Part shown: positions 1 to 11,015 of the stretch, in pieces
How positions within the stretch are numbered: position 1 is the stretch's first letter
Layout of the letters: every line of letters begins with the position of its first letter
Assembly (NCBI RefSeq): GCF_030445035.2
Contig: NC_080689.1
Span: 27,557,278 to 27,621,277, forward strand
Source: Dasypus novemcinctus
Taxonomy: Eukaryota; Chordata; Mammalia; Cingulata; Dasypodidae
Length of the DNA stretch: 64,000 bases
Reading direction: 5' to 3'
The notes under the pieces: model-generated
Told to the model about the DNA's origin: nothing
The model's database searches: none
What the model saw: the letters and a program-made list of their open reading frames with translations, nothing else
Position numbers and translations under genes: made by a program

Positions 1-539
1 CAGGAAAGGGACTTGCCCTTGGCACAAAGTTCTAAGGAGAATATAATATGAATTCCCCCAATATCATAACCCCCATGAAGGAGGAATATCACTAGGAACA
101 ATGGTCTAAATGGCAATTTAGCTCTAATTTTTATTAAGAGCTTAAAATGTACCAAATTCTATGTTCTTCCTGTGTTCAATGCACTGTGTTCAATGCATTG
201 ATCTGTGTTCAGTGCAGTGGTACTGACCTTAAGTATCTTTATTTAACATAGGATTTTTCTAGCCATGACATTTGTATACACTTGCAGAAAAAGGCAATTA
301 TTTCTATATGCTTTTTAACACCAATTAAGATTTATATAGTGTGATTTTTATCCTTACTTATTATGATAAGTAGGAAGGCAAAGAGTTTATAGTAAACATG
401 AACAATAACTAACATCCCTCAAATTTCATTTGCATGGTGCTGGCCTATCTGATGTTGAACTATGTGTAAACTGGGGTAAAATCACTGGCAGCTTGTAAAA
501 AAATAAATTGTAACCACATCTTTCTCCTTATTCTAAAAG
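1..539. other. THUMPD2 intron 6, no recognised element
   Basis: AT-rich intronic sequence with a short imperfect local repeat of the phrase TGTGTTCAATGCA at about 172-215. No exon or repeat family recognised. Confidence 0.4.
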
Positions 540-1301
540 AAATTCCAGATGGATTAATGATTTAAATGTAAAAAAGAAAACTATGGATTCTGGGGACATG
601 GGAACCTGAATAGAGCTCCCCTCTTCTCTACTCCCAACCTCAAGCTATTTACTTCACCTGAGCCAAGTGATGCTCAACTAGAGCTGAGAGGCTCTGGGTT
701 CTGTAGGGGTCCCAGAAGAAATAACTGGTGTGGGGCCCCCTTCCCATGGGCTGGGAGAACAGCACTGGAACTCAGAGGGGAGAACTGATAGGTCCAGGGA
801 AGAAGCTGATCTTCAGAAATCTGTGGACATATAGAGAGCCCAAGAAATAAACAAGTTTCCTCCAGGCATCTCAGCAGGGGCTGACAGATTTTTCTTATAC
901 CTAAGTCTGGGGGTGACAGAGATCCATTTGCTCATTACCATTTATATGATTCTATCATTTAAAATACTTCACTAACCACACTTGAGCCCCCAGCCAGCAA
1001 AGAAAATAGAATGGCTCATCAAACAGGAGAGGGGTGCTGAGAGTATCCAGAAGTACAGATAGGCAGAAGAATCAGAACAGAAACCTAAAGAAAAACATTG
1101 CTAGGAGATAGATAAGTATCTCAATGAAAGAGGTAAGGACTTCTAGAGATATTCATATCATTCAAATAATTCAGAAACTTTCAGAAACTTTCTCAAGCTA
1201 AGAGCACATGACTTTTAAACAAAAAATTTTGAAAAATGATTTAAAGTAGAGCATATCTCTGTGATTCTTATAACTTGGAAAATAAAGTTGAAGAAAAACT
1301 C
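540..1301 (+). repeat. Old L1 5'-region relic, left half
   Basis: The sequence resembles an ancient mammalian L1 5' UTR, with GC-richer exon-like text and no open frame. It appears to continue at 3155-4330, on the far side of the younger insertion flanked by a 14-bp duplication. Subfamily not determined. Confidence 0.45.
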
Positions 1302-3154
1302 AAAATGCAGAGCCAAGATGGCAGAGTGAGATGTTTCAGGGCTCTGTCCCCCCAGAGAAGCTTTGAATAACCAGCAAGAACTGGCAGAAACAGCTTAAAG
1401 TTCCAGAATATAGTTAAGACTGCAGTAACAGCATCAAGTGCCGAGTCAAGAAAAAATCTATTTAAAAGCAGTAAGATTTGCTGGCCCCAATCCCACCCCT
1501 CACTAGCGTGGTGCGGCGCCCACATTACCGGTGCCGGTTCCCTGATTCTGGTTCAGGAGCGAGCCCGGTAACCCCGTGCACATACCGGGAGCATGTAGAT
1601 CCCGCCCAATCTGTTTGGTGGGAGTCTGAGGGACTTGCTGTGCCAGAATTAGCCCAAGTGTAGAAGGCAGTTCTCAGAACTCTCCTACTGAATGCTGGGA
1701 AAGCAGTCAAGCGGCTGCCTGGGGCAAGGGATTGCTGACTATAAAATATAAAGTGCAGTGCCTGGGACCCTGAGGGAACTATTTCCTAAGTAGAGGGGGC
1801 ATATGTGTCTGTGTAAACAAGGGAATTCCTAGGACCACACTCACATGCCCCAGACAAGACTTACACAGAAAGGATCAGGGAGGGCCCTACACCTTGGCCT
1901 GGAGCTATTCTCTAAACTGACTGAATGGATAAGCCCAGGACAGCATTACACTGGTCATCTGAACAGACTGGGAAAGGTGTCCCCACCTACCTTTTTTCCC
2001 TTTTTGTTAGCACCCAGCTTTCAAGGAACACTCTGTTATAATAATAGCTGGACATAACGTTAAGGAACAGATGACTCAGAGCCTAAATTCCAGTGAAAGC
2101 ACATCAAAATATCAAAATGCCCAGGTTTCAAAAAAAGATTACAAAACATACAAAGAAAGAGGAAGCAAAGGCCCAGGCAAAAGAGAAGATGGGAGCCTTA
2201 AAAACCATCAGTGAGGAGGATCAGACCTGGGACATACCAAAGACTCAAATAAATGGTCCAAAGGGACATTATTGGGATATATGGAAAACTGGAATATAAA
2301 CAGTAAGATTTGTATCAATGTTAAATTTCTTGAACTTGGTAAGTGCACTTAAGAAAGTCACATAAGTGAATATCCTTGTTCTTAGGAAATGTGCACGACA
2401 GTAGTAAGTTCAAGAAGCATGATATACACAACCTACATCGAAGTGGTCAGCAAATGGATTGATAAATAGGCCATGGCAGATTGAGACTGTATGTACCCCA
2501 GAATATCATGTTTTAAAGTGGTTCATTTGTATTGTAACTAGGGCCTTTTGATTAGGTTACTTTAAGGTAAGACCCAGGGTGGGTCTCAATCCTCTTATTG
2601 GAGTCCTTTATAAATGGGATGAATACAGACAGAAAGTCAGAGAAGCTGAGAGAAAAAGCCAGGGAAGCCAGCAGCTTCCCAGACTAGAAGGGAGACTAAC
2701 AGACGCCACCACATGCCTTGCGATGTGATAGAGGAGTCCAGAAGCACGGGCAGCTGGTCAGCCGGTCTTCAGAGAAAAAGCATCACCTGATGAGGACTTG
2801 AGTTGGACATTTTTCTCAGCCTCAACACTGTAAGCTTGTAAGATAATAAATCCCCATTGTAAAAGTCACCCCATTTCTGGTATATTGCATTTTGGCAGCC
2901 TATCAAACTAAATCACAGGTAGATGGATAGATAGAATAATTCAGCAAACACGGAAAAAAGTAGATACGGGAATCTGGGGGATAGAGGTATGCTGGAGTTC
3001 AATGGATGGGGCTTGTATTTTTTGTAAACTGTCCTGTAAATTTGAAAGAGTCAAAAAGTTAAGAAAAAAAAGACAATATATTCCAGAAAATATCTGTACC
3101 ACCACAATTTTCAATAAATGTCTGGGTATCTTTATTTAAAAAAATGCAGAGCCA
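1302..3154 (+). mobile_element. Internally deleted L1 flanked by perfect 14-bp TSD
   Basis: AAAATGCAGAGCCA occurs at 1302-1315 and again at 3141-3154. Between them lies an element that opens with an L1-style 5' end (AGATGGCAGAGTGAG) and 5'-UTR text, and at about 2300-2480 and 2920-3080 carries the 3' terminus of a mammalian L1 (L1MB/MC-like). ORF1 and ORF2 are essentially absent. An LTR (2492-2917) is inserted in the 3' end. After an A-rich stretch at about 3062-3072 there are about 65 further bases with AATAAA before the final A-run, which could be a 3' transduction. Confidence 0.6.
2492..2917 (+). repeat. MLT1/MaLR-like solo LTR inside the L1
   Basis: About 426 bp beginning TGTACCCC and ending AATCACA. 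It contains AAGGTAAGACCCAGGGTGGG-type text, GGAGTCCTTTATAA and an AATAAA signal near the end (about 2848), which is the layout of MLT1-type ERVL-MaLR LTRs. It splits the L1 3' terminus, whose text resumes after it. Confidence 0.6.
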
Positions 3155-4330
3155 AAATATAAAGAGATAGAAAACATGTGAGAAAGGATAAGAGCCTTTG
3201 AGGGTAGATCAGGGAGCTTAACATGTTCATAACAGAAATTTCAGGAGTAGAAAAGTAGTTTAAGGTTAAATTCACTAAACAGTTGGAATAATAAGAGTTA
3301 AATAAATAATGGAAGAAAGAGTCTGTGAGGTGAATAAATAACGGTGGTGGCGGCAGCAGCTGCTAAGACTTATACTTTCTATATGCCAGGCACTGTTCTG
3401 ATCACTTTTTAAGTGTTAATTCCTTTGATTCCCAAAAGACCCTAGGGATACTATTATTATTTTTAGTATGCAAATAAGGAGAGGCACAGAGATGTTGATT
3501 TATTGCCTGAGGTTTCCCAGCTGGTAGTGGTGGAGTCACAGTTAGAACCCAGGCAGTTAGTTATATTCATCACATTCCTGGCTGAAGAAAAAAGGCGCAT
3601 ATGGAGGCATACCTGGGGGTCTTAAACTTTAGGAGGAAAGAGAAAAATTTTATAAGTTTCCAAACAGAAAGAATGAGTTATCTATGAAGAAAGAGAAAAA
3701 TCAGACTGGCACAGGACTGCTCATCTTTAACACTGGAAGCTTAAAGATAATGGAATAACATCTACAGACCTCTAAGAGAAAAGGACTGCAAATCAAGAAT
3801 CTTATACTCAGTCAATACAGCACACCTTTGTCAAGATGAAAGGAAGAAATCTGAGGATGCAGAAGCATTCAGACAGTATACGATTCAATATCACATCTGA
3901 TCAAATAAACCAGAGCAGAGACCTCAAATGGGGAAAGAAGAAAGCAAAAGGGGTGAGGAATACAGTCAAGTGTGTCTGACATAACACTGAAGTCTCTCAT
4001 TGAAAGACACAGGCTCAGAGTAGTATGAAAAATAACAGAGCTATGTGTTTTTCTTGCAAAGCAATAAAAGTTGAAAATGAAGTAGGAGCAAAGAAATACT
4101 AAGCAAACAAAAAAAAAGGAGTTAAAATATTAAAAGACATGGTGGAATTAAAGTTTAAACTCACTAAACAGAACAAAGAGTACTTCACGTTATGAGGTGG
4201 TACAATCCCCAATGAAGCAGTAGCAGTCACACACACATGTAACAAACCATGTTGCGGTTAAATAAGGAAACACCTAATAAAAATGTAAGACTTAAAGAAT
4301 ATAAGAATGTAAGATTTTGAAATATTTTTT
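3155..4330 (+). repeat. Old L1 relic (ORF1 3' portion), right half
   Basis: Continues the L1 relic of 540-1301. At about 3740-3900 the text matches the degenerate end of L1 ORF1 (ACCTCTAAGAGAAAAGGACT, then CAAATCAAGAATCTTATACT). Frames are destroyed. A MIR lies within it at 3355-3575. Confidence 0.45.
3355..3575 (-). repeat. MIR SINE relic
   Basis: Reverse-complement MIR: GCCAGGCACTGTTCTGATCA, then an A/T-rich middle, AGGAGAGGCACAGAGATG and AGAACCCAGGCAG. Old mammalian-wide tRNA-derived SINE. Confidence 0.7.
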
Positions 4331-4454
4331 TGAGAAACAGATATGTAGCAAAATAGTTAAATGATGACAGAAAGAACATCTTTTAACTAGAAAATATAAT
4401 TGTGTTCTTCTGTCCATGGAATATTTATAAAAATTGAATAAGAACTTTGTTGCA

Positions 4455-4876
4455 GGGAAGCAGATTTGGCTCAACTGATGGAGCATCTGCCTACCACACA
4501 GGAGGTCCAGGGTTCAAACCCAGGGCCTCCTGACCTGTGTAGTAAGCTGGCCCACGTGCAATGCTGATGTGTGCAAGGAGTGCCGTGCCACACTGGGGTG
4601 TCCCCTGTGTAGGGCATCCCCACGCGCAAGGAGTGCACCCCGTAAGGAGAGCTGCCCAACACGAGAAAAAAAGGGCAGCCTGCCCAGGAGTGGCACTGCA
4701 CACATGGAGAGCTGATGCAGCAAGATGGCACAACAAAAAGAGACACAGATTCCTGGTGCTACTGAGAAGAATACAAGCGGACACAGCAGAACACACAGTG
4801 AGTAGACACAGAGAGCAGACAATGGGGAACAGGGTGGAGGGGAGAGAAATAAATAAAAAATAAATCTTTAAAAAAA
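4455..4876 (+). mobile_element. DAS-type SINE, full length with TSD
   Basis: Xenarthran tRNA-derived SINE. The tRNA-like head has a GGGTTCAAACCC B box near 4510. The conserved body repeats CAAGGAGTGC, and the tail is AAATAAATCTTTAAAA. Target-site duplications are AGAACTTTGTTGCA (4441-4454) and AGAAATTGGTTGCA (4876-4889), with 2 mismatches. Several open frames of about 100 residues inside it are SINE text, not genes. Confidence 0.9.
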
Positions 4877-5192
4877 GAAATTGGTTGCAGAAAAATGTAA
4901 TAAAATTTTAAGAAGTAGAGGTTTTACCGGTCACATTTTCTGATTGTAAGTCAACAAGCAATAAAAAGTAAAAGGCCTTTTAACTCAGCATTATCCACAG
5001 ACAGAATATGCTCAGAAATACTACATTATCTGAAAATAAATCACCTTAGCAGTCTGTAAGTATGACGGCTAAAAAGGAAAAAAAAAAAGGAAGGAATGAA
5101 CCAATCAACCCCAACACCCATCAATGAGAGACTGGGTAAATTAATTTTGGAAAGGACAATGCCATTAGCAAGGCTGAAAACCTTTTCCTTAC

Positions 5193-5280
5193 CTTAATTT
5201 CAGCAAGAGAGGCCATTGCCCATGCTACGGTGGATCGTAGTCCTGCTGTCTTGATATAAGTTCTGCTGGCCAATGGAACC
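5193..5280 (-). CDS. THUMPD2: THUMPD2 coding exon 6
   Basis: An 88-nt exon that completes R273 and encodes residues 274-302 (VPLASRTYIKTAGLRSTVAW then AMASLAEIK). This links the THUMP domain to the methyltransferase fold. The acceptor is GTACAG before 5280 and the donor is GTAAGG at 5192-5187, in phase 0. The next human exon encodes the SAM-binding loop. I saw no match to it in the remaining 5.2 kb, so the rest of the gene is outside the window. Confidence 0.92.
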
Positions 5281-5405
5281 CTGTACAGAGAACTTGGTTA
5301 CAGACCAAATATTACTCTATCTTAAAGAACATGATGGAAATAAAAACAATTAACTTGCCCATCCCCGCATATAATTTCAACATATTCATCAACATACACT
5401 AAAAG

Positions 5406-5635
5406 CAGGAGTTTTTAACCTTTTTGTTCCACGGACCCCTTTGCCAGGCAGGTGAAATGAATTCTACTGTTATTTATTTATTGTATACATTCCTAAGTGA
5501 AGGAAATGTTAGATTTCAGTTAGAGCTCAGGGGAAATAAAGATAACAAAGGTGATTTTTTTCAGTTCAAGCTCATCGACCCCTTGAAATCTTTTCAAATT
5601 GGTGGTGTCTGTGGACTCCTGACTAAGAACCCCTG
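5406..5635. mobile_element. hAT-type MITE relic
   Basis: About 230 bp with inverted ends (CAGGAGTTTTTAACC at the left; the right end reads CAGGGGTTCTTAG on the reverse strand) and the phrase CACGGACCCCTTTG. It resembles non-autonomous hAT-Charlie elements of mammals. The flanks ACTAAAAG and CACTAAAG could be a decayed 8-bp duplication. Confidence 0.55.
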
Positions 5636-5839
5636 CACTAAAGTATTCCCTAGGACAGAGACTATTTTAATCTTACGAAGTATCTTGTCTAATTGGTACT
5701 TTGTCTAACCGACCAGTGTGGTACTTCAGAAAGGTAAAATTTTTCAGACAATTAAAATTTACACACTTACATATTTAATTTCTAAAAGTTTAAGTATGTA
5801 AGAAGGAATTCTTTCTAGAGTGCTTATTATGTATTTCTG

Positions 5840-5938
5840 TCTTTCTCAGGTGGTTGAGTGCCTATTTCTCATGTATGAGGTCCTGGGTTCAATCCCCTGT
5901 TCCTCCTTGAAAAACAAAACAAAAAAACAACAAAAAAC
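5840..5938 (+). mobile_element. Short DAS-like SINE head with A-rich tail
   Basis: tRNA-like head only: CAGGTGGTTGAGTGCCTATT, then CCTGGGTTCAATCCCC (B box), followed by an AAACAAAAAAACAAC tail. This is the short tRNA-only form of the xenarthran SINE. Confidence 0.75.
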
Positions 5939-7075
5939 ACATATTGTACTATGATATAGGTGTAATATGGGAAGTAAGGCTGAATGGATATTAACCCCTG
6001 AAGTTTGTTTTCTAGAAAAAGTCCCTTTGTAAGTTTGCTTTTTGCTCATTTGCATCTTTCTCAAAAAAAAAAAAAAAAAAAAGGAAATGAAAGGTGACAC
6101 TGCACTGTATAATATAAATTATTGAATTAAAGGCTGAAACAAACATCTCTCAAATTAGTTCACTGGTCTCCATTATTTATCAGTTCATACTTCATCATTC
6201 ACCTCATCATTGCCACTGTGTAGAGAGGTTTGCTAGAAATATTCAAAATATCTTATTTTCTACTTATCTAATGCAATGAACAAGTGGCATCTCTTTGGAA
6301 ATCTCAACGCACTTTTCTATTTCACTTGCACAATCTGTTGGTAAGATTCTAAGGCATAATTTCAAGAACTTGTACTAGGATGTTTTTGGCTAGGCTTATT
6401 CCAAAACTACTAAGAAGATTCTTCTACAAATATTACTCAAAGTCGCAGTGTTTTCTATATAGTCCTTTAAGAATTTGAACAAAATACCAGGAAAATAGTA
6501 AACATTGATTTCTTTCATCACTAATCATCTTTGACTTTATTTCCAATTTTCTTGTTTTGTAAATAGTTATTGCAAGTCCCTTAATATCTTAGAATGAATG
6601 ATGTATTCCTTTTAAATGAAAGTATAATTGCCTATTTACTATTATAATGAAGAAGCTCCACATGGTAAATCCTTTTTAATAGTTTCTTCAGGAAATAACT
6701 CATAATTGTATATAATACTGTAGACATAGACTTGGAGTCACAGAGGTGAAGTGGCAGGTGGAGAGGCCATAAAATGTTTTGGTTAATGATGCTTCCCTCC
6801 ACAGGGAAAGTAAGCTCTGTGATTATCTTGCTATAAAACACAATTGTTAAAAACAGAGTTGTTAAATTACTTTTCACTCTAGATACCAAAAACAAAACTC
6901 AAAAGGAAAACAGTCTTCTTCTTTTATATAGTACAAAATACTTTTGTGAGCAGTAGGGATTTATGTGAAACCTTTGATAGTTTTGATAATTAAGTGTATA
7001 GCTTTACTAAGGGAAGTTTTATGGGTGCTAATTCCATTAATATGTGACATAACTAACAGGTTTTTAAAATATAAT
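5939..7075. other. THUMPD2 intron 5, unremarkable
   Basis: AT-rich intronic DNA with a homopolymer A run at about 6063-6082. No exon or recognisable repeat family; small open frames show no coding character. Confidence 0.5.
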
Positions 7076-7895
7076 TTATCTGTACAATGGAATATTATTC
7101 AGCCATAAAAAGCAATGATGTTTGATACATGCTACAACATGTACATGTGAACATTGAAGATATGTTGGGTGAAATAGGCCAGACACAAAAGCAGATATTG
7201 TATGATTCCACTTACATGAAATAACTAGAATATGCAAATTCAGAGAGATAGAAAGTAGAGATAAGGTTACCATGGGCAGGGGGAAGGAGGGGAACTGGGG
7301 TGTTATTGTATAAATGGGTGCAAGGTCTCTGTTTAGGGTGATGGAAAAGTTTCAATAATGTATGGCGATGGTAGCACAACATTGCAAATGTGATTAATGC
7401 CACTGAATTGTATGCTTGTGAGGGACTGAGATGGGAAATTTTATGTTGTATATCTGTTAGAACAATTGAAAAAAAAAGAGATAATGACAATACAGTCCAT
7501 GACCCTGAACTGGATCTAAAATGAAGAAGAAAATGCCCAAAAGGACATTACTGGAACAAGTACAAAAATTGGAATATTGACTGTATGCTTTACTTCAAGG
7601 TTAAATTTCTTAAACTTGACAACTGTACTTAATATGGTTATATAAGTTAATATCCTTGTTCTTAGGAAACATACATGGAAGTACTAAATAGTAGAGGAGT
7701 ATATATACAATATACTCTTAAATGTTGAGAAATAAGATAGAATGATATAACAAATATGGCAAAATGTTGAAAGTTGGTAAACCTGGATAGGAAGTATACT
7801 GGAGTTTTCTGTATTATTTTTGTATTATGTTTGCTACTAAGCTGTGAGTCTGAAATTATTTCAAAATAAAAAGTTAAAAAAAAAGTAAACAGGTT
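7076..7895 (+). repeat. L1M 3' end
   Basis: Classic L1 3'-UTR phrases (ACAATGGAATATTATTCAGC, then GTATGATTCCACTTACATGA), followed at 7500-7895 by a L1MB/MC-like terminus ending AAATTATTTCAAAATAAAAA. Possibly two adjoining 3' ends of related subfamilies. Confidence 0.75.
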
Positions 7896-8679
7896 CCTAT
7901 TTCACTTAAACCTGGAAAAACTTATCTGCAATTATTTAACAAAAGAGACCCATTATATCAGTATAACAAAATTATCCAGGGGACAGCCAGGGTTTGGAAA
8001 GAAACTTCCTAGGAATAAAAATAATTCTTGACTTTCATAGAATTTGGTCATTTTTTTTCCTGAAAACTTTCTACTTTATTTTCAAACATTTTAAACAGAT
8101 ACAAGAAATCATTTTCCCACCCTATTTAATATTTACAGGTTTCCTTGGTTGGGAAGAAAAAGCCAAAATATAAGCAAGCCTATGTAACTTGTCTATATCC
8201 CATTTATCTCCCCTGGTCCCACTATATTCACGAAAATATGGCTTACTACTGTTTCCTCCTCTTGCCCTTCCAGCAGATGAGCCAGGCTGCAGAGGAGAAA
8301 ACCATAAAGTGTCACAATGAGTTTGCTTTGCTTTTTTCCATCCATCAGATCATACTGAGCCTGGCAGAGAGCTGGAACTTAGAATGTGGAATGAACAAGC
8401 TGGATGAGATGAATAAAAGATTAATGAGTAGTAGTTAAAGGAAATAAGAAAGACCTTTTGTGAATGGGCAGTATTGTACAGTGAGAAACTGAGTTCCCTA
8501 AAAACTTTCTCCAACTATTTATTTACATATATTTTAAAATTAAAAGAAATTAAAAAAATTTAAACAGTTACTATTAAGTGAACACTAAACCCAGCTGTTT
8601 ATAGCATGAGATATTTTAAAAAGCCAATCAGGGAATTTAATTCCTTTATGGCACCAGTGTTCTAGTTAAAATATCGTTT
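7896..8679. other. THUMPD2 intron 5, no recognised element
   Basis: Intronic DNA between an L1 3' end and a retropseudogene. The 97-codon plus-strand frame at 8145-8438 has no recognisable homology and no supporting splice or promoter context. Confidence 0.4.
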
Positions 8680-9600
8680 TTATTTGGTGTTATTTCCATT
8701 TTATTCTACTGATGCAGTCTCTTGTGAGCCAGAAAAGTGACTTTAGCAATTCTATGAAAACCAGCAATTTCTTGAGTTTCTTAATAGAGAGGCTGACGCC
8801 TTGGAAATCAAGTCAGTTCTCCACAAGGAACTGGCTTCTGCTCCGCTTCTCGCTCTCCCTTAGGTAAGCAAGCATGTGCTTCCGTCTCCTCCAGGTGACC
8901 TTTACGCCATACTCCTCTACAGGAGTGTCTTTAACTGGAGCAGCTCCAGGCCCTGTGCTCTTGGGAGTACTGGTGTGAAAGGAGCAGCTTGGAAGGCTGT
9001 TTTTCTTCCAGGCAGGGTGAATGGGTTCTTCTTTCACACAAGGTTCAGACTCCAGGGTCTGGGTATCAGGTAGGATGAATACATAAGCTGGGCTTTGTGG
9101 TACATGCACTGACAGTTTCCCACTGCTTTGGGGACTGAAAGCTGGAACTTAGTGGCCTTCTGGAAATGTCTTTTTCCAATTGACATCTAAACTCTCAAGG
9201 TTAGATGTGGAAGCCTAGAAGTGGCAGATTTTAGACTTGGATGTCTTGCCTGGTCTCCAAGATGATGTTTCTGGCTGAGGCAATACCCAGAAGTGGGGGT
9301 GTTGTGGTCAGTGGGCTTGGTGGACACCTGTCTTGTGTGGGTGATGGGGAGCTGGGGAGATCCAGAGTAGTGTTTGGGGCCCTCCAGTGGTTGCTGCCGA
9401 AATAGCAGCTGGGCTTTCTGGAATTGTTGGATGCATTTTTTTTTCTGGGCAGCACCAATAGCTCAATGAAGAGCAGTTAGCAACTACAGGATGCTGGTTG
9501 CAATCAGGTGGAGGGAGAGGCTCCAATTCCAACCATGTCCGCCAGCTACTCTCAGGCCTCAGATGCGTTCCCACCCAGAATACAGAGACCCAGCCATCGT
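8680..9600 (-). pseudogene. RHNO1: RHNO1 retropseudogene
   Basis: Decayed copy of RHNO1, which encodes the RAD9-HUS1-RAD1 interacting nuclear orphan protein of ATR checkpoint signalling. The N-terminal PRKK and the following glutamine-rich segment appear around 9455-9380 after a frameshift. The C-terminal part (8813-9109) is still open and holds YVFILPD, VKVTWRRRKHMLAYLRE and SRSQFLVEN before the stop. Stops and frameshifts separate the two parts and the middle is eroded. AATAAA-like sequences follow the stop near 8680-8700. The lack of introns and the position inside a THUMPD2 intron, antisense to nothing known, fit retroposition. Not functional as read. Confidence 0.85.
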
Positions 9601-10229
9601 TTTAATCAGATTTTAGCTGCCTTTTACATAATCAAAAATGCATGTGATCCTTGATCCTCTTCTCCTTGGATGTGTTTCTTCTTTTCTCTTACACACCATC
9701 TATGGTCAGCAGAATACACCCTAATCTACATCTCTAACCTAGATTTGCTACCTGAAGTCTTCTTTCAAATATGTGTTTGGGTGTTTTTTACCAGGAGGTT
9801 AAATACTGCAAATTCAACATATATATACTGAACATCCCATCTTCTTTCCCTGTATTTATTATCTCAGGCATATTTCTTCTTTATAATCATATGCATAATT
9901 TTTCATTTATATATTCATTATCTTAATCTACATCTCTAGACTTCACTTGACACCTGAACTCCAGATCTGTATCTTTAAATATCTACTTAGACATTTTTCA
10001 CCAAATACACTTTCTCTTTTTTTTTTTTCCTTCTCTGTGTCTTCTATCTCAGTGACTGACACCAGTATCACTATTTGCCAAGATCAGAAATCTGGGAGTT
10101 ATTCTAGACTCCTTAATAATTATTTCATGGTCTTCTTTTTGCTACTGCCAATTTTGTCTTAATTCAGTTCCACATCATTCATTGCCTGGACTATCATAAA
10201 GAGTTCAGCCCCTCTCTCTGCCTCTTTTT
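9601..10229. other. THUMPD2 intron 5, pyrimidine-rich
   Basis: T/C-rich intronic DNA, possibly the upstream part of the adjacent L2. A near-duplicate phrase (AATCTACATCTCTA) occurs at about 9722 and 9926. No exon seen. Confidence 0.4.
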
Positions 10230-10750
10230 ATTTCCCTCTCATTTTTAAATATCTTTTTGGCAATTTTTCAAAATCACAAATCTGATCACACCACTCTTCT
10301 GATTAAAATTCTTATTGCTTTTAGAATAAAACCCAAGCTGTTTAGAATGGCTTAAAAGACTCTTCAAGACTGGTTTCTAATTATTCACTCTCATTTTCTA
10401 CCACCTCCCTATGCAATTCCTGTTCCATCTGTACGGAACTACTCGCCACCCCCTACACAAATGAAGCTTGTTAACACCAGTTATTCCTTCTCATGTCCAG
10501 TTGTCAAACTCTTACCTTCTATCCTTCAGGTCTCTACTTAACTGATTCTCTTTGATGGTCACAGGATCACCCACCCTCCATCAGAGTTAGACCCTCTTTC
10601 TCAACTCTAGTACAGCATTTATCACACCACTAGACTGAATTCCTTGAACTGAACAACCATCTTATTAATCTTTAAGCTTTGGGTACCTGAAATGATGCTT
10701 GGCATATAGTAATTACTCAACAGCTATTTCAATTGAAATTAATTGAATGA
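10230..10750 (+). repeat. L2 LINE 3' fragment
   Basis: Phrases of the L2 3' end in order: AATCTGATCACACCACTCTT, CTTCAGGTCTCTACTTAACT, TAGTACAGCATTTATCACAC, and GGCATATAGTAATTACTCAA followed by TTGAATGAATT. Confidence 0.75.
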
Positions 10751-10814
10751 ATTAATCTTACTTAAGTGAATACTTCTTCCCTTCCTTCCCTAGTTGCTAC
10801 ACTGTTTAAAAAAT

Positions 10815-11015
10815 ATAATAATGGAAAGTTATTCAGCACTTACTGTATCCCAGAGATAGTATCAAGCATTTTCACATGGATTATCTGATTTAATCCTTAC
10901 CAATTAGGTTATGAAGTAGGTACTATTATTTCCCTGATTTTACAGCAAAGGAAACTGATACTTTGCCTAAAGTTGCAGAGTTAATTTGTGGAGCTGAGAG
11001 AATGGTTCTTATTCA
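10815..11015 (-). repeat. MIR SINE relic
   Basis: Reverse MIR: TTATTCAGCACTTACTGTAT, a central TAGGTACTATTATTTCCCTG, then ACAGCAAAGGAAACTGATAC. Confidence 0.65.

Noticed and set aside
4491..4863. Cluster of about 100-codon frames on both strands
   Set aside because: All lie inside a DAS SINE with target-site duplications. The same peptides recur at 29484, 40456, 47105 and 49718, as expected for repeat shadows.
8145..8438. 97-codon plus-strand frame in intron 5
   Set aside because: No homology recognised, AT-rich codon use like the flanking intron.
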